Assembly: GCA_003452935.1 (NCBI GenBank)
Contig: DMMY01000029.1
Span: 22,262 to 86,261 of the forward strand
Length of the DNA: 64,000 nt
Direction: 5' to 3'
Source: Elusimicrobiota bacterium
Lineage (GTDB): Bacteria > Elusimicrobiota > Elusimicrobia > UBA1565 > UBA9628
In this document: in pieces, positions 1 to 7,924 of the stretch
How positions within the stretch are numbered: the stretch's first letter is position 1
Layout of the letters: every line of letters begins with the position of its first letter
The notes under the pieces: generated by a model
What the model was told of the DNA's origin: nothing
Databases searched by the model: none
The model's input: only the letters and a program-made list of their open reading frames with translations
Translations under genes and position numbers: made by a program

Positions 1-80
1 ACCGAGCCGAAGCGCCGGCGCAGTATCCGATCCGCTTGGTCGAGAGCGTCCGAGAGCGCGGTTTTCAGGGATTGGTTCAT
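1..80 (-). CDS. N-terminus of a probable inositol-monophosphatase family protein (runs off the left edge)
   Basis: Only the first 26 or so codons are in the window. The protein begins MNQSLKTALSDALDQADRIL and continues with an RRRFGS-like stretch. This resembles the N-terminal helix of inositol monophosphatase/3'(2'),5'-bisphosphate nucleotidase (SuhB/CysQ) proteins. No catalytic motif is visible because the metal-binding residues lie beyond the edge, so the family call is tentative. The ATG overlaps the hemD stop as ATGA (bases 77-80), so the two genes are probably translationally coupled, with hemD upstream. Confidence 0.45.
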   Translation of the reverse strand, partial: MNQSLKTALSDALDQADRILRRRFGS

Positions 81-850
81 CGTGGTTTCTTGAAATGCCG
101 GGCCATGGCGCGGCACAGCTCCGGCAGCGTGGCTTGCGGCGCCTCCACGGCCGGTTTTATGCCTCGGCGCCGCAATGCCGCCGACGTGATCGGGCCGATG
201 GACGCGGCGATGGCTTTTTGCCAGAGCCGCCGGCGCAGCCGGCCGGGCAGCTGCGCGTGAAGGCTTTCCACGGCCGAGCCGGAGGTGAAGGCCACGGCGT
301 CGATGTTCTTGTCCCCGGCAGCCCGGCTCAGCAGCCGGGCCGCCGTGTGATCGGGCAGCGTCCTATAGGCGGTGACGACGTCGACGAAAGCTCCCTTGCG
401 GCGCAGCATGCGGGGCAATAGTTCCCGGCCGGCCTCCGCGCGAGGCAGGAGTATCCTCCAGCCTCGAACGCGGCCCATGGCCTGGGCCAGGGCTTCGCCG
501 CGGTGCGGATTGGCTACGCGGACTCTCCAGCCTTCGCGCCGCAGGGGCGCCGCGGTCGCCGGCCCTACAGCGAAGGCCAAGGGCCGGGGTCGCAGCCTCA
601 GCTTCAAGGCGCGCGCGCGCGCGAGCAGGCGGCTGGCGGCGTTGGGGCTGGCCACGACCAGTGCGTCGTAGGCGCGCCACCGGCGCAATGCCTCGTCGAG
701 CCGGCGGGTCGACGAGGGATGGGCGATGCGCACGACCGGGATGCTGAGCACCCGGGCGCCCAAGCGGCGCAACTTGGGCGCCAAAGCGCTCGATCCATCC
801 TCTGGACGAGTCACCAGGATGGTGCGTCCGGTCAAGGGTTTGCGATGCAC
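77..850 (-). CDS. hemD: Uroporphyrinogen-III synthase
   Basis: This 257-aa protein has the normal length for HemD, the cytosolic enzyme that cyclises hydroxymethylbilane to uroporphyrinogen III in heme/corrinoid synthesis. The family's diffuse signature is visible: an N-terminal GRTILVTRPED strand, ASPNAASRL near the end of the first half, AVGPATAAPLRREG, a central PRAEAGRELLPRML helix, and the late pair AFTSGSAVESL and ASIGPITSAALRRRG. HemD is poorly conserved in sequence, and these spaced motifs are its usual mark. It diverges from the EIIA/permease operon and its stop overlaps the start of the next minus-strand gene. No other heme gene is in view. Confidence 0.85.
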   Translation of the reverse strand: MHRKPLTGRTILVTRPEDGSSALAPKLRRLGARVLSIPVVRIAHPSSTRRLDEALRRWRAYDALVVASPNAASRLLARARALKLRLRPRPLAFAVGPATAAPLRREGWRVRVANPHRGEALAQAMGRVRGWRILLPRAEAGRELLPRMLRRKGAFVDVVTAYRTLPDHTAARLLSRAAGDKNIDAVAFTSGSAVESLHAQLPGRLRRRLWQKAIAASIGPITSAALRRRGIKPAVEAPQATLPELCRAMARHFKKPR

Positions 851-890
851 AGCTTATTTTACATTCTGTCGCGGCGTTCTGGGAAGTAAT

Positions 891-920
891 TTGACAGTTT
901 CCCGCGATGAGTGTTATAAT
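891..920 (+). promoter_or_regulatory. Consensus sigma-70 promoter for the EIIA-permease-def operon
   Basis: A perfect TTGACA (891-896) and a perfect TATAAT (915-920) are separated by 18 bp. Transcription should start near 927, about 11 nt before the ATG at 938. This is the strongest-looking promoter in the window and probably drives the long overlapping core-gene run downstream. Confidence 0.8.
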
Positions 921-937
921 GCGTTTAGCCTCCATAT

Positions 938-1501
938 ATGTTGCCGTTCTTCCCTGATAAAAAAGACCCTCCCCCACCCGCTTTGGGAACCCCGGAGAAT
1001 CTTTCCGCCAAGGTCCCTGGCTTGGTGCGCCCGAAAAAGGTCAGAATTTCAAAGATTTTGAGCGAAGACCTCGTTATCCGGGCTCCTGAAGGGGTCGGCA
1101 AGAACGAACTCATCGAGCTCTTGGTCAACCGGCTCTGCGAAAGCAAGGGCCTCAAGGACCCCCGTCTGTTCCTGGCCAAGGTCCTGGAGCGGGAACAAGG
1201 CATCAGCACGACCTTGGACACGGGCCTCAGCCTCCCTCATGCGCGTACGGATTCCATAAAGAATATCGTGGCCGCCTTGGCCCTGGCGCCCAAGGGCATC
1301 GTGGACCCCAAACAGAGCGACTTGACCATCAAGCTTATGTTCCTCTTCTTCTCCTCCAACCGCTCCGAGATGCTTCCGTTGCATCTGCAGCTTCTGCGCG
1401 GGGTCTCCTCGCTGTTCCAGCCTTCCCTTATCGAGCAGCTATCGGCCGCGTCCAATCCGGCCGCGGCTTTGGAGATCATCCGCAAAGTTGAAGCCCAATA
1501 G
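938..1501 (+). CDS. PTS EIIA type-2 domain protein (PtsN/fructose-like)
   Basis: This 187-aa protein carries one EIIA type-2 domain from about residue 37 (ISKILSEDLVI) to the end. The phosphoacceptor histidine lies in GLSLPHART, as in PtsN and fructose EIIA. No EIIB, EIIC, HPr or EI gene is nearby, so sugar uptake by this protein alone is unlikely and a regulatory role is more plausible. The first ~35 residues are Pro-rich and unlike the family, and no Shine-Dalgarno precedes the ATG at 938, so an internal GTG at 1025 is an alternative start. The 3' end overlaps the permease gene by 14 bp, which links EIIA to that transporter. Confidence 0.8.
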   Translation: MLPFFPDKKDPPPPALGTPENLSAKVPGLVRPKKVRISKILSEDLVIRAPEGVGKNELIELLVNRLCESKGLKDPRLFLAKVLEREQGISTTLDTGLSLPHARTDSIKNIVAALALAPKGIVDPKQSDLTIKLMFLFFSSNRSEMLPLHLQLLRGVSSLFQPSLIEQLSAASNPAAALEIIRKVEAQ

Positions 1502-3479
1502 GCCGGGCCGACGCGTCGGCGAGGTGGTGATCCTTACCACGGCCATGCTCACCTTCATTTCATTTTGGAGGGCGGCGGCCATCGTCCTGTGCGATATGGC
1601 TTCCACGGCCTGGTACGTCGGAGGCATCGCGGAGCAGGCCATCGGCAAGGCCGCGCCCTGGTTCATCTTGGCCGTCATGGCTTTCTCCGCCTGCGTGCTG
1701 GCTCTCTATATGGAAGGCTCCAGCATGTTCGTGCGCGGGGGCGTCTACAAGGTGGTCAAGGAAGCCATGGGCGGCACCCTGGCCAAGGTTTCGGTTTCCG
1801 CCCTCATGTTCGACTATGTGCTGACGGGCGCCATCAGTTCGGTCTCCGCCGGGCAATATTTGGCCGGTCTCTTGAATTCCGTTTTTCCCTACGCGCGCAT
1901 TGACTGGCACGTTAATCCGGCTCTTTTTTCCATGGTGTTCGCGATCGCGGCGGTGCTCTATTTCTGGAGGCAGAACATCCTGGGCATCGAGGAATCGAGC
2001 GACAAGGCCCTCAAGATCATATGGGCCACGGCGGCCGTGGGCGCGGTGATGATCGGTTTCTGTCTCTATACGGTCTGGGTTCGGGGTTTCTTCTGGCCGC
2101 CAGGGAGCCCTGCCTTTTCGCGGGAATCCTTGGGTTGGCTGGCGGGATCGGATTGGGCCCGGAGAATCGGGGCGTTTGGCCTTCTGATCGCCTTGGGTCA
2201 TGCTTTCCTGGGCATGAGCGGCGTGGAGACCCTGGCCCAGGTCTATAGGGAGATGGAGGCGCCCAAGCTTGAGAACCTTAAGCGCGCCAGCTTGGTTATC
2301 TTCTTTTTCGCCTTCATTTTGACCACCTCCGTATCCTTCTTCGCCGTGAGCATCATCCCTGACCCGGTGCGGGCCAAGTATCTCGACAATCTGATCGCGG
2401 GCTTGGCCATGTCCGTGGCCGCGCCCCATTGGCTGCGGCTTATGCTGCAGGCCTTCGTGGTCGTCGTGGGAGCGGCCATACTGTGCGGCGCGGTCAACAC
2501 CGCCATCGTGGGTTCCAATGGGGTCATGAATCGCATGGCGGAAGACGGCATCATGCCGGAATGGTTCCGTTGGCTGCACCCGAAGTACGGGACCACGCAC
2601 CGCATGATCAATCTGGTCGTGGGTTTGCAGATCGCCACCATCGTCCTGTGCCGCGGCGACGTCTATCTGCTGGGTGAGGCCTATGCCTTCGGTTTGATCT
2701 GGAGCCTGGTCTTCAATGCCGCTTCCGTCGTCATGCTTCGTTTTAATACGCGCTATCAACGCGAGTGGATGGTGCCCCTGAATTGGAAGGTGGGCGACGT
2801 TCATGTCCCGATCGGTCTTTCCGCCATCTTTTTGACGCTCTTATCCGTCGCTCTCATCAATCTCGCGACCAAGAAGATGGCGACGATATCCGGGCTGGTT
2901 TTTACGGCCGGATTTTTCGCCCTTTTTTTTATCGCGGAACGGATTAATCGCGGCCAAGGACGGCAAGCCGAGCACAGGGAAAAGCTCAACCTGCGCAACG
3001 AAGAGGCCCTCGACGGCGTGCTCAGCGAAATCGACAAGCCCAACCGCGTCCTCGTCGCGGTTCGCGACCCGCGCGGCTTGCACCATCTGGGCAAGGCGCT
3101 GGAGACGCTGGATAGCGACACGACCGACATGGTCGTGCTCTTCTGCAAGATCCAGCACGGCATGAGCTTCGGCGGCGATATCCAGTCCCTGGGCCCCGAG
3201 GAGGAGCTGGTATTCACCCGGGTCATCAGCGCGGCCGAGAAATGCGGCAAGACCGTGACTCCCTTGCTGGTGGTTTCCAACGATCCCTTTTACGCCATAG
3301 CGCAATCGGCCCAGGCCGTGGGCGCGGGCCAGGTGGTGTTGGGCATCTCGGGCCGGGTCAGCGTGGATCATCAACTCGAGCGTCTGGCCATGACCTGGGG
3401 CGCGCTGCAGGGCGCCGACACCAAGCCCGTCCATATCCGCGTCATTGGCGAGGGACGCGAGCACGACGTGGAGATATAG
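1488..3479 (+). CDS. APC-superfamily amino-acid/polyamine permease with C-terminal cytoplasmic domain
   Basis: The 663-aa protein starts at TTG inside the EIIA gene. Residues ~20-490 form about 12 hydrophobic segments of an APC transporter; the conserved TM3-TM6 region (ALYMEGSSMFVRGGVYKVVKEAMG) and GHAFLGMSGVETLAQVYREM are visible. After the last TM segment a hydrophilic ~160-aa tail begins near NRVLVAVRDPRGL, reminiscent of universal-stress-like domains on some APC transporters. The 14-bp overlap with an EIIA gene suggests phosphorylation-dependent control of uptake. The substrate cannot be told from sequence. Confidence 0.8.
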   Translation: MKPNRPGRRVGEVVILTTAMLTFISFWRAAAIVLCDMASTAWYVGGIAEQAIGKAAPWFILAVMAFSACVLALYMEGSSMFVRGGVYKVVKEAMGGTLAKVSVSALMFDYVLTGAISSVSAGQYLAGLLNSVFPYARIDWHVNPALFSMVFAIAAVLYFWRQNILGIEESSDKALKIIWATAAVGAVMIGFCLYTVWVRGFFWPPGSPAFSRESLGWLAGSDWARRIGAFGLLIALGHAFLGMSGVETLAQVYREMEAPKLENLKRASLVIFFFAFILTTSVSFFAVSIIPDPVRAKYLDNLIAGLAMSVAAPHWLRLMLQAFVVVVGAAILCGAVNTAIVGSNGVMNRMAEDGIMPEWFRWLHPKYGTTHRMINLVVGLQIATIVLCRGDVYLLGEAYAFGLIWSLVFNAASVVMLRFNTRYQREWMVPLNWKVGDVHVPIGLSAIFLTLLSVALINLATKKMATISGLVFTAGFFALFFIAERINRGQGRQAEHREKLNLRNEEALDGVLSEIDKPNRVLVAVRDPRGLHHLGKALETLDSDTTDMVVLFCKIQHGMSFGGDIQSLGPEEELVFTRVISAAEKCGKTVTPLLVVSNDPFYAIAQSAQAVGAGQVVLGISGRVSVDHQLERLAMTWGALQGADTKPVHIRVIGEGREHDVEI

Positions 3480-3480
3480 G

Positions 3481-3993
3481 ATGAGCATACTGCGCATCAC
3501 CAAGCTCGGCGAGCCGATCCTCAAGAAGGTCTGCGCGCCCGTGGACTACGATGCGATCCGTCCTGGGCTCCCGAAGCTGCTGCGGGATATGTGGGCCACC
3601 TTGTACTCGGCCAAGGGCGTGGGCCTGGCCGCCCCCCAGATCGGCCTCAATGTCCGGCTCTCGGTCGTGGATGTGCGGCCCCAAGGCAAGTCCCAGCGAC
3701 TGGTGCTCATCAACCCCGAGATCATCGCGCGCGCGGGCGCGGTCTGCGAGGAGGAAGGCTGCCTTTCTCTTCCCGGGGTCTATGCCAAGATCAATCGCTA
3801 CGCGCGGGTCCGCCTGCGCGCGCTCGACGAACGCGGGCGCCCTTACGAGCTGGATGCCGACGGGCTTCTCGCCAAGGCATTCCAGCACGAGGTCGATCAT
3901 CTCGACGGCAGGCTTTTCATCGACCATCTCGAATTCGTCGAGAAGCTCAAGATCATGTCGCTCATTAAGGAAGTGCGCAAGAACTGGTCGTGA
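3481..3993 (+). CDS. def: Peptide deformylase
   Basis: The 170-aa enzyme removes the formyl group from nascent N-terminal methionine. All three PDF motifs are present: GVGLAAPQIG (motif 1), EEGCLSLP (motif 2, metal-ligand Cys), and HEVDHLDG (motif 3, two His ligands and catalytic Glu). The ATG at 3481 is chosen, one base after the permease stop, because it gives the usual MSILRITKLGEPILKK start; the frame is open further upstream but without homology. It is followed by fmt with a GTGA overlap, so formylation and deformylation genes are coupled as in many bacteria. Confidence 0.95.
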   Translation: MSILRITKLGEPILKKVCAPVDYDAIRPGLPKLLRDMWATLYSAKGVGLAAPQIGLNVRLSVVDVRPQGKSQRLVLINPEIIARAGAVCEEEGCLSLPGVYAKINRYARVRLRALDERGRPYELDADGLLAKAFQHEVDHLDGRLFIDHLEFVEKLKIMSLIKEVRKNWS

Positions 3994-4937
3994 AGACTCT
4001 TTTTTACGGCACGCCGGCGTTCGCCGTCCCTTTCCTGGAACTGCTCTTTCGCAAGACTTCGGTGGTGGGAGTCCTTTCCCAGCCGGACAAGCCCGTAGGC
4101 AGGTCCTTGAGGATCAGACCGACGCCGGTCAAGGCCCGGGCCTTGGAATTGGGCCTGCCCGTTCTTCAGCCGGACCGCCCCGCGACAGCCATCGACGAGT
4201 TCCGGCCGCTCAAGCCCGACCTGGCGGTCGCCGTAGCCTACGGCAAGCTTCTTCCGGAGGCGCTGCTTCGGCTCCCCGCGATCGGCAGCGTCAATGTCCA
4301 TTTTTCACTGCTGCCGAAATACAGGGGCGCGGCTCCGGTCCAGTGGTGTCTGGCGCGCGGGGAGACCCTCACCGGGGTCACGGTCTTCTGGATCGAGGCC
4401 GAGCTCGATGCCGGCCCGATCTGCCTCCAGAGGGAGCTGGCCATAGCGCCAAACGAGGACGCGGCCGCGCTCTTGCCTCGTCTGGCCGGGCTGGGCTTGG
4501 AGGTCTTGGGGCAAGTCCTCGAGGACGCCGCGGCTGGCCGCGCGCGGCGCGAGCCCCAGAAAGGCGAGCCGAGTTTCGCCCCTCGCCTGCGGCGCGAGGA
4601 TGCCCGCCTGAACTTGGAGCTTCCGGCTCGGGAGGTGCACGACAGAGTGCGCGGTTTTCGCCTCTGGCCGACGGCGTTTTTAGAATTCAAGCCTCCGGCG
4701 CCGCGGCTGGTGCGGGTGCTTCAGACGCGTCTGCCCGGTCCGGAAGAGCCGGCAGGCGCCGGCTCCGAGCCCGGACGCATCGTACGCGTTGAACGAGGCG
4801 GCGGGATTTTGGTACAATGTCTGCGCAGCAGCCTTTGGCTTCTCACGGTTCAATCCGAGGGAAAAAAGCCGGTAGCCGCTGCGGATTTTCTTAACGGCCT
4901 CCGCTTGAACGTGGGGGATTTTTTACCTCTGGCATGA
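3990..4937 (+). CDS. fmt: Methionyl-tRNA formyltransferase
   Basis: The 315-aa protein formylates initiator Met-tRNA using 10-formyl-tetrahydrofolate. The N-terminal Rossmann domain has FYGTPAFAVPFLE, LSQPDKPVGR, AVAYGKLLP and the catalytic-region HFSLLPKYRGAAPVQW, which holds the conserved His. A C-terminal OB-like domain starts near residue 205. The length matches the family. The start is GTG overlapping the def stop (GTGA), and the end overlaps the PASTA gene as ATGA, so translation is probably coupled along the operon. Confidence 0.95.
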   Translation: MKTLFYGTPAFAVPFLELLFRKTSVVGVLSQPDKPVGRSLRIRPTPVKARALELGLPVLQPDRPATAIDEFRPLKPDLAVAVAYGKLLPEALLRLPAIGSVNVHFSLLPKYRGAAPVQWCLARGETLTGVTVFWIEAELDAGPICLQRELAIAPNEDAAALLPRLAGLGLEVLGQVLEDAAAGRARREPQKGEPSFAPRLRREDARLNLELPAREVHDRVRGFRLWPTAFLEFKPPAPRLVRVLQTRLPGPEEPAGAGSEPGRIVRVERGGGILVQCLRSSLWLLTVQSEGKKPVAAADFLNGLRLNVGDFLPLA

Positions 4938-5896
4938 TCTTTAAAGGGGAACTTCGTCCTTTGGAAACGGTATTAGTCGGCCTCCTTTTGGCCGTCATCG
5001 TCTTTTTTCTGCTGCAATGGGGAATCGCAGGAGTGATTCACGCGCGTCGGACGCAGACGATGCCCGAGCTTAAGGGGCGGTCCATTTCGGCCGCTCTGGA
5101 CCAGCTCGCGCCCTTGAACATCGGATTGCGCAAGGAAGGCCAGGAATTCAATAACACCGTCGCCATCGGGTCCGTATTGCGCCAATATCCCCCCGCCGGC
5201 ACCGTGGTGCGCGAGGGCAAGATCGTGCGCGTCGTGGTCAGCCAAGGAGGAGAGTCGGTCTTGTCTCCTGCCATCGTGGGTTTGCCCTTGCGCAATGCCG
5301 AGATGCTGCTGCGCCAGAACCAACTCGTGCTTGGCGAGGTCAACGAGGCGTATTCCCTGCGCTTCGAGAAGGGCGTGGTCCTTTCCCAGGAGCCTAAAGC
5401 CGAGTCCAGCGTCGAGCGCGCCGCCATGGTCAACGTCACGGTTTCCGGCGGCCAGCCCCCGGCCGGGGTCCTGCTCATGCCCGACTTCCTGCGCAAGAAC
5501 GTCCGGGAGGCCCAGTCCTGGGCCAACGCGGCCGGGGTGTCCTTGGGTGAAAAGAAGGACATGACTTCGCCCTTTCCCTACGGCACCATACTCTCCCAGT
5601 CCCTGCCCGCGGACGCCGTGCTTTCCGTCGACGAGCGGGTGTCGGTGGTCATCAGCGGCAAGGTGGGCAAGCCGGGCGAGGCCGGCCTGGCCGTCAAGAA
5701 TTTTCATTACGAGGTGCCGCAGGGCAGCGCCGAGAGCCTGGTGCGCATCGTGGTCTCGGACAAATACGGAGACAGAGAGCTCTTCAACGGCCTGCGCCGG
5801 CCGGGTTCCAAGATCGACCTGCCTATCCAGGAGACGGGCGGCGCCCAGGTCAAGATTTTTCTCAACGGCATCCTTGTCGACGAGAGGAATTTGTGA
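4934..5896 (+). CDS. Membrane-anchored PASTA-repeat protein without kinase domain
   Basis: The 320-aa protein has one N-terminal TM helix (about residues 13-35) and then three PASTA repeats (about 42-107, 108-175 and 180-243), each with the M/V-P-x-h-x-G/R-h-s-x-x-x-A pattern ending in VVVSQG, VTVSGG or VVISGK. A C-terminal domain of ~75 residues follows. PASTA repeats in PknB and PBPs bind muropeptides or the cell wall; here neither kinase nor penicillin-binding domain is attached. The gene sits between fmt and rpe with 4-bp overlaps on both sides. The repeats are secure; a peptidoglycan-sensing or scaffolding role is inference. Confidence 0.8.
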   Translation: MIFKGELRPLETVLVGLLLAVIVFFLLQWGIAGVIHARRTQTMPELKGRSISAALDQLAPLNIGLRKEGQEFNNTVAIGSVLRQYPPAGTVVREGKIVRVVVSQGGESVLSPAIVGLPLRNAEMLLRQNQLVLGEVNEAYSLRFEKGVVLSQEPKAESSVERAAMVNVTVSGGQPPAGVLLMPDFLRKNVREAQSWANAAGVSLGEKKDMTSPFPYGTILSQSLPADAVLSVDERVSVVISGKVGKPGEAGLAVKNFHYEVPQGSAESLVRIVVSDKYGDRELFNGLRRPGSKIDLPIQETGGAQVKIFLNGILVDERNL

Positions 5897-6597
5897 TCAT
5901 GGCGCCTGCCCGGACGGTCGAGGTCGTGCCCTCCCTTCTGTCGGCGGATATGGCGCGGCTGCCGGAGTCCCTGCGCCAGGTCGGCTTGGGCGGGGCGCAA
6001 TGGGTGACGGTGGACGTCATGGACGGCCATTTCGTGCCGAACCTTTCTTTCGGGCCCGACTTCGTGCGGACCGTCAAGAGACTGGCCCGCCTGAGCGTGG
6101 ACGTGCACCTGATGGTCGATAACCCGGAGACCGTCGCCCCGTGGTTTATCTCCGCCGGGGCCCAGCGCGTGACCTTTCATGTCGAGGCGGCCGGCGACCC
6201 GGCCGCCCTGCTGCGGCGAATCCGGGAGGCGGGTGCGTTGGCGGGCGTGGCCATAAAGCCGTCCACCCCGGCGCAGCGGCTGATCCCTTTTCTGGAAGAG
6301 GCGGATCTGGCGCTGGTCATGACCGTGGAGCCGGGCTTCGGCGGGGCCCAATTCATGGACGCCATGCTGCCTAAGGTCGCCCAACTGCGCCGCTGCATCG
6401 ACCAAAACGGCCGAGACTGTCGCCTGCAAGTGGACGGAGGCATCAATCTCTCAACGGCGGCCGCGGCCGCCGGTTCCGGCGCCGACAGCCTGGTCGCTGG
6501 TCAGGGCGTCTTTGGAGCCGGCGACATCGCCGCAAACGTCCGTGCCCTGCAGGCAAGGGCCCAGGCCGCCTTTTTTGGAAGCGGAGGATCAGTTTAA
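5893..6597 (+). CDS. rpe: Ribulose-phosphate 3-epimerase
   Basis: This 234-aa TIM-barrel enzyme interconverts ribulose-5-P and xylulose-5-P. Visible motifs are VPSLLSADMARL, VDVMDGHFVPNLSFGP (metal-binding His and catalytic Asp), DVHLMVDNPE, MTVEPGFGGAQFM, QVDGGINLSTA and GADSLVAGQGVF. It starts either at GTG 5893, overlapping the PASTA stop, or at ATG 5899. The final 10 or so residues are slightly longer than usual. Together with the split transketolase at 12-14 kb it supplies the non-oxidative pentose phosphate pathway. Confidence 0.93.
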   Translation: MIMAPARTVEVVPSLLSADMARLPESLRQVGLGGAQWVTVDVMDGHFVPNLSFGPDFVRTVKRLARLSVDVHLMVDNPETVAPWFISAGAQRVTFHVEAAGDPAALLRRIREAGALAGVAIKPSTPAQRLIPFLEEADLALVMTVEPGFGGAQFMDAMLPKVAQLRRCIDQNGRDCRLQVDGGINLSTAAAAAGSGADSLVAGQGVFGAGDIAANVRALQARAQAAFFGSGGSV

Positions 6598-6618
6598 GTC
6601 GTTAGAACAGGAGGAGAC

Positions 6619-6891
6619 ATGTCCGTAGTCATCAGGTTGCAGAGGACGGGAAAACCCAAGCAGGCCTACTTCCGTTTGGTCGCTATCGAGCGCAGTCGTG
6701 GATCGACCGGCAAGCCCATCGAAGTCCTGGGCAACTATGATCCGCGCGGCGAGACTCCGGCCAAGAAGCTGCAGTTGCACAAGGAGCGCTACGACGCATG
6801 GCTCAAGAACGGCGCCCTGCCTTCGGAAACGGTCCTGAATCTGGTGCGCATGGCCCAGAAGACCGCGGCCCCGGCGGAGAAGAAATCATGA
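6619..6891 (+). CDS. rpsP: 30S ribosomal protein S16
   Basis: The 90-aa protein begins MSVVIRLQRTGKPKQAYFRL, continues with VAIERSRGSTGKPIEVLGNYDPR and has the family's usual length. An AGGAGGA Shine-Dalgarno lies ahead of the ATG. It heads the ribosomal/RNA-processing part of the operon (rpsP-khpA-trmD-rplS) and its stop overlaps the khpA start as ATGA. Confidence 0.96.
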   Translation: MSVVIRLQRTGKPKQAYFRLVAIERSRGSTGKPIEVLGNYDPRGETPAKKLQLHKERYDAWLKNGALPSETVLNLVRMAQKTAAPAEKKS

Positions 6892-7115
6892 AAAAGCTGG
6901 CCCATTTCCTGATCAAGAATCTGGCGGACCATTCCGACCAGGTTTCTGTGCAGGACTCGGAGCAGGGCGACTCCGTCACCCTGAAGCTCATCGTGGCCGA
7001 AGACGATAAGGGCAAGATCATCGGCAAAAAGGGCAAGGTCATTAGGGCCATCCGGGCTCTGGTGTCGTCGGCCGCCAGCAAAACCGGAAAAAAAATCGTG
7101 GTAGACATAGACTAA
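6888..7115 (+). CDS. khpA: KH-domain RNA-binding protein KhpA (YlqC family)
   Basis: The 75-aa protein starts at ATG 6888, overlapping the rpsP stop by 4 bp. The single KH domain has the GxxG loop as GKIIGKKGKVIRAIRALV, with the short KKLAHFLIKNLADH helix ahead of it. KhpA normally lies between rpsP and rimM/trmD and helps regulate cell-envelope and ribosome-linked RNAs. In this window the following gene is trmD directly; rimM is not between them. Confidence 0.92.
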   Translation: MKKLAHFLIKNLADHSDQVSVQDSEQGDSVTLKLIVAEDDKGKIIGKKGKVIRAIRALVSSAASKTGKKIVVDID

Positions 7116-7119
7116 AGGC

Positions 7120-7145
7120 GGGGTCAGGTCTTGATATTTGACATT
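7120..7145 (+). repeat. 26-bp repeat copy 1 (khpA-trmD gap)
   Basis: Starting GGGGTCAGGTCTTGATATTT and ending GACATT, this 26-bp sequence is identical to the reverse complement of 12272-12297. It occupies most of the 45-bp gap between khpA and trmD. Exact conservation in two unrelated intergenic positions suggests a mobile or REP-like element; no transposase gene is in the window. Confidence 0.75.
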
Positions 7146-7160
7146 TGACCTCTTTAAGTC

Positions 7161-7913
7161 ATGAGGATAGACATCATTACGTTATTCCCGGAGATGTTCG
7201 AGCCTGTCTTGGGCGCGAGCATCGTGGGCCGCGCGCGCGCGCGCGGCCTGCTGGAACTGGGGTATGTCAATCCTCGAGATTTTGCGACGGACAAGCGCCG
7301 CAGCGTGGATGACCGGCCCTTTGGCGGCGGCGCCGGCATGGTGCTCAAGGCGGAACCTCTTTTCGCCGCCATCAGCAGCGTGCGCCGGCCGGGCTGCCGA
7401 GTGGTTTGCCTTTCCCCTCAGGGAAGGCGATTCGACTCGCGCCAAGCCCGGCGGCTGTCCCGGTTGTCCCGATTGGCCCTGGTCTGCGGCCATTATGAGG
7501 GCGTCGATGAGCGCGTGCTGAGGTCTTGCGACGAGGAAATTTCCATCGGCGATTTCGTTCTTACCGGCGGAGAATTGCCGGCCATGATGGTCGTAGACGC
7601 CGTCACGCGGCTGCTTCCGGACGTGCTCAAGAAAGCGGACGCCGCGGCCTGCGAGTCGTTTGAGTCGGGACTTTTGGATCATCCGCAATACACCCGGCCG
7701 CGGGTCTGGCGCGGTCGCCGGGTGCCGGAGGCCTTGCTTTCCGGCGATCATGAGCGTATCGCCTGCTGGCGCGCGCGCGCCGCGCAGCGCGCGACGCGCA
7801 AGAAGCGTCCTGATTTGGTGTGTTCGGCCCGGAGCAAGTCGAGTCAGCAGCGTCGGTTGGACCCGTCTTCTGCGATAGTAAGAGGCGGGATAAAGTCTAA
7901 AGTGAGAGCATAA
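7161..7913 (+). CDS. trmD: tRNA (guanine-N1)-methyltransferase
   Basis: The 250-aa SPOUT-class enzyme makes m1G37 in tRNAs using S-adenosylmethionine. The trefoil-knot motifs are present: MRIDIITLFPEMFEP at the start, DDRPFGGGAGMVLK, LVCGHYEGVDERVL, and SIGDFVLTGGELPAMMVVDA. The C-terminus is basic and somewhat atypical. The ribosome-binding site is weak because the 26-bp repeat lies just upstream. The stop codon TAA overlaps the strong AAGGAGAGG Shine-Dalgarno of rplS. Confidence 0.95.
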   Translation: MRIDIITLFPEMFEPVLGASIVGRARARGLLELGYVNPRDFATDKRRSVDDRPFGGGAGMVLKAEPLFAAISSVRRPGCRVVCLSPQGRRFDSRQARRLSRLSRLALVCGHYEGVDERVLRSCDEEISIGDFVLTGGELPAMMVVDAVTRLLPDVLKKADAAACESFESGLLDHPQYTRPRVWRGRRVPEALLSGDHERIACWRARAAQRATRKKRPDLVCSARSKSSQQRRLDPSSAIVRGGIKSKVRA

Positions 7914-7924
7914 GGAGAGGAGTC

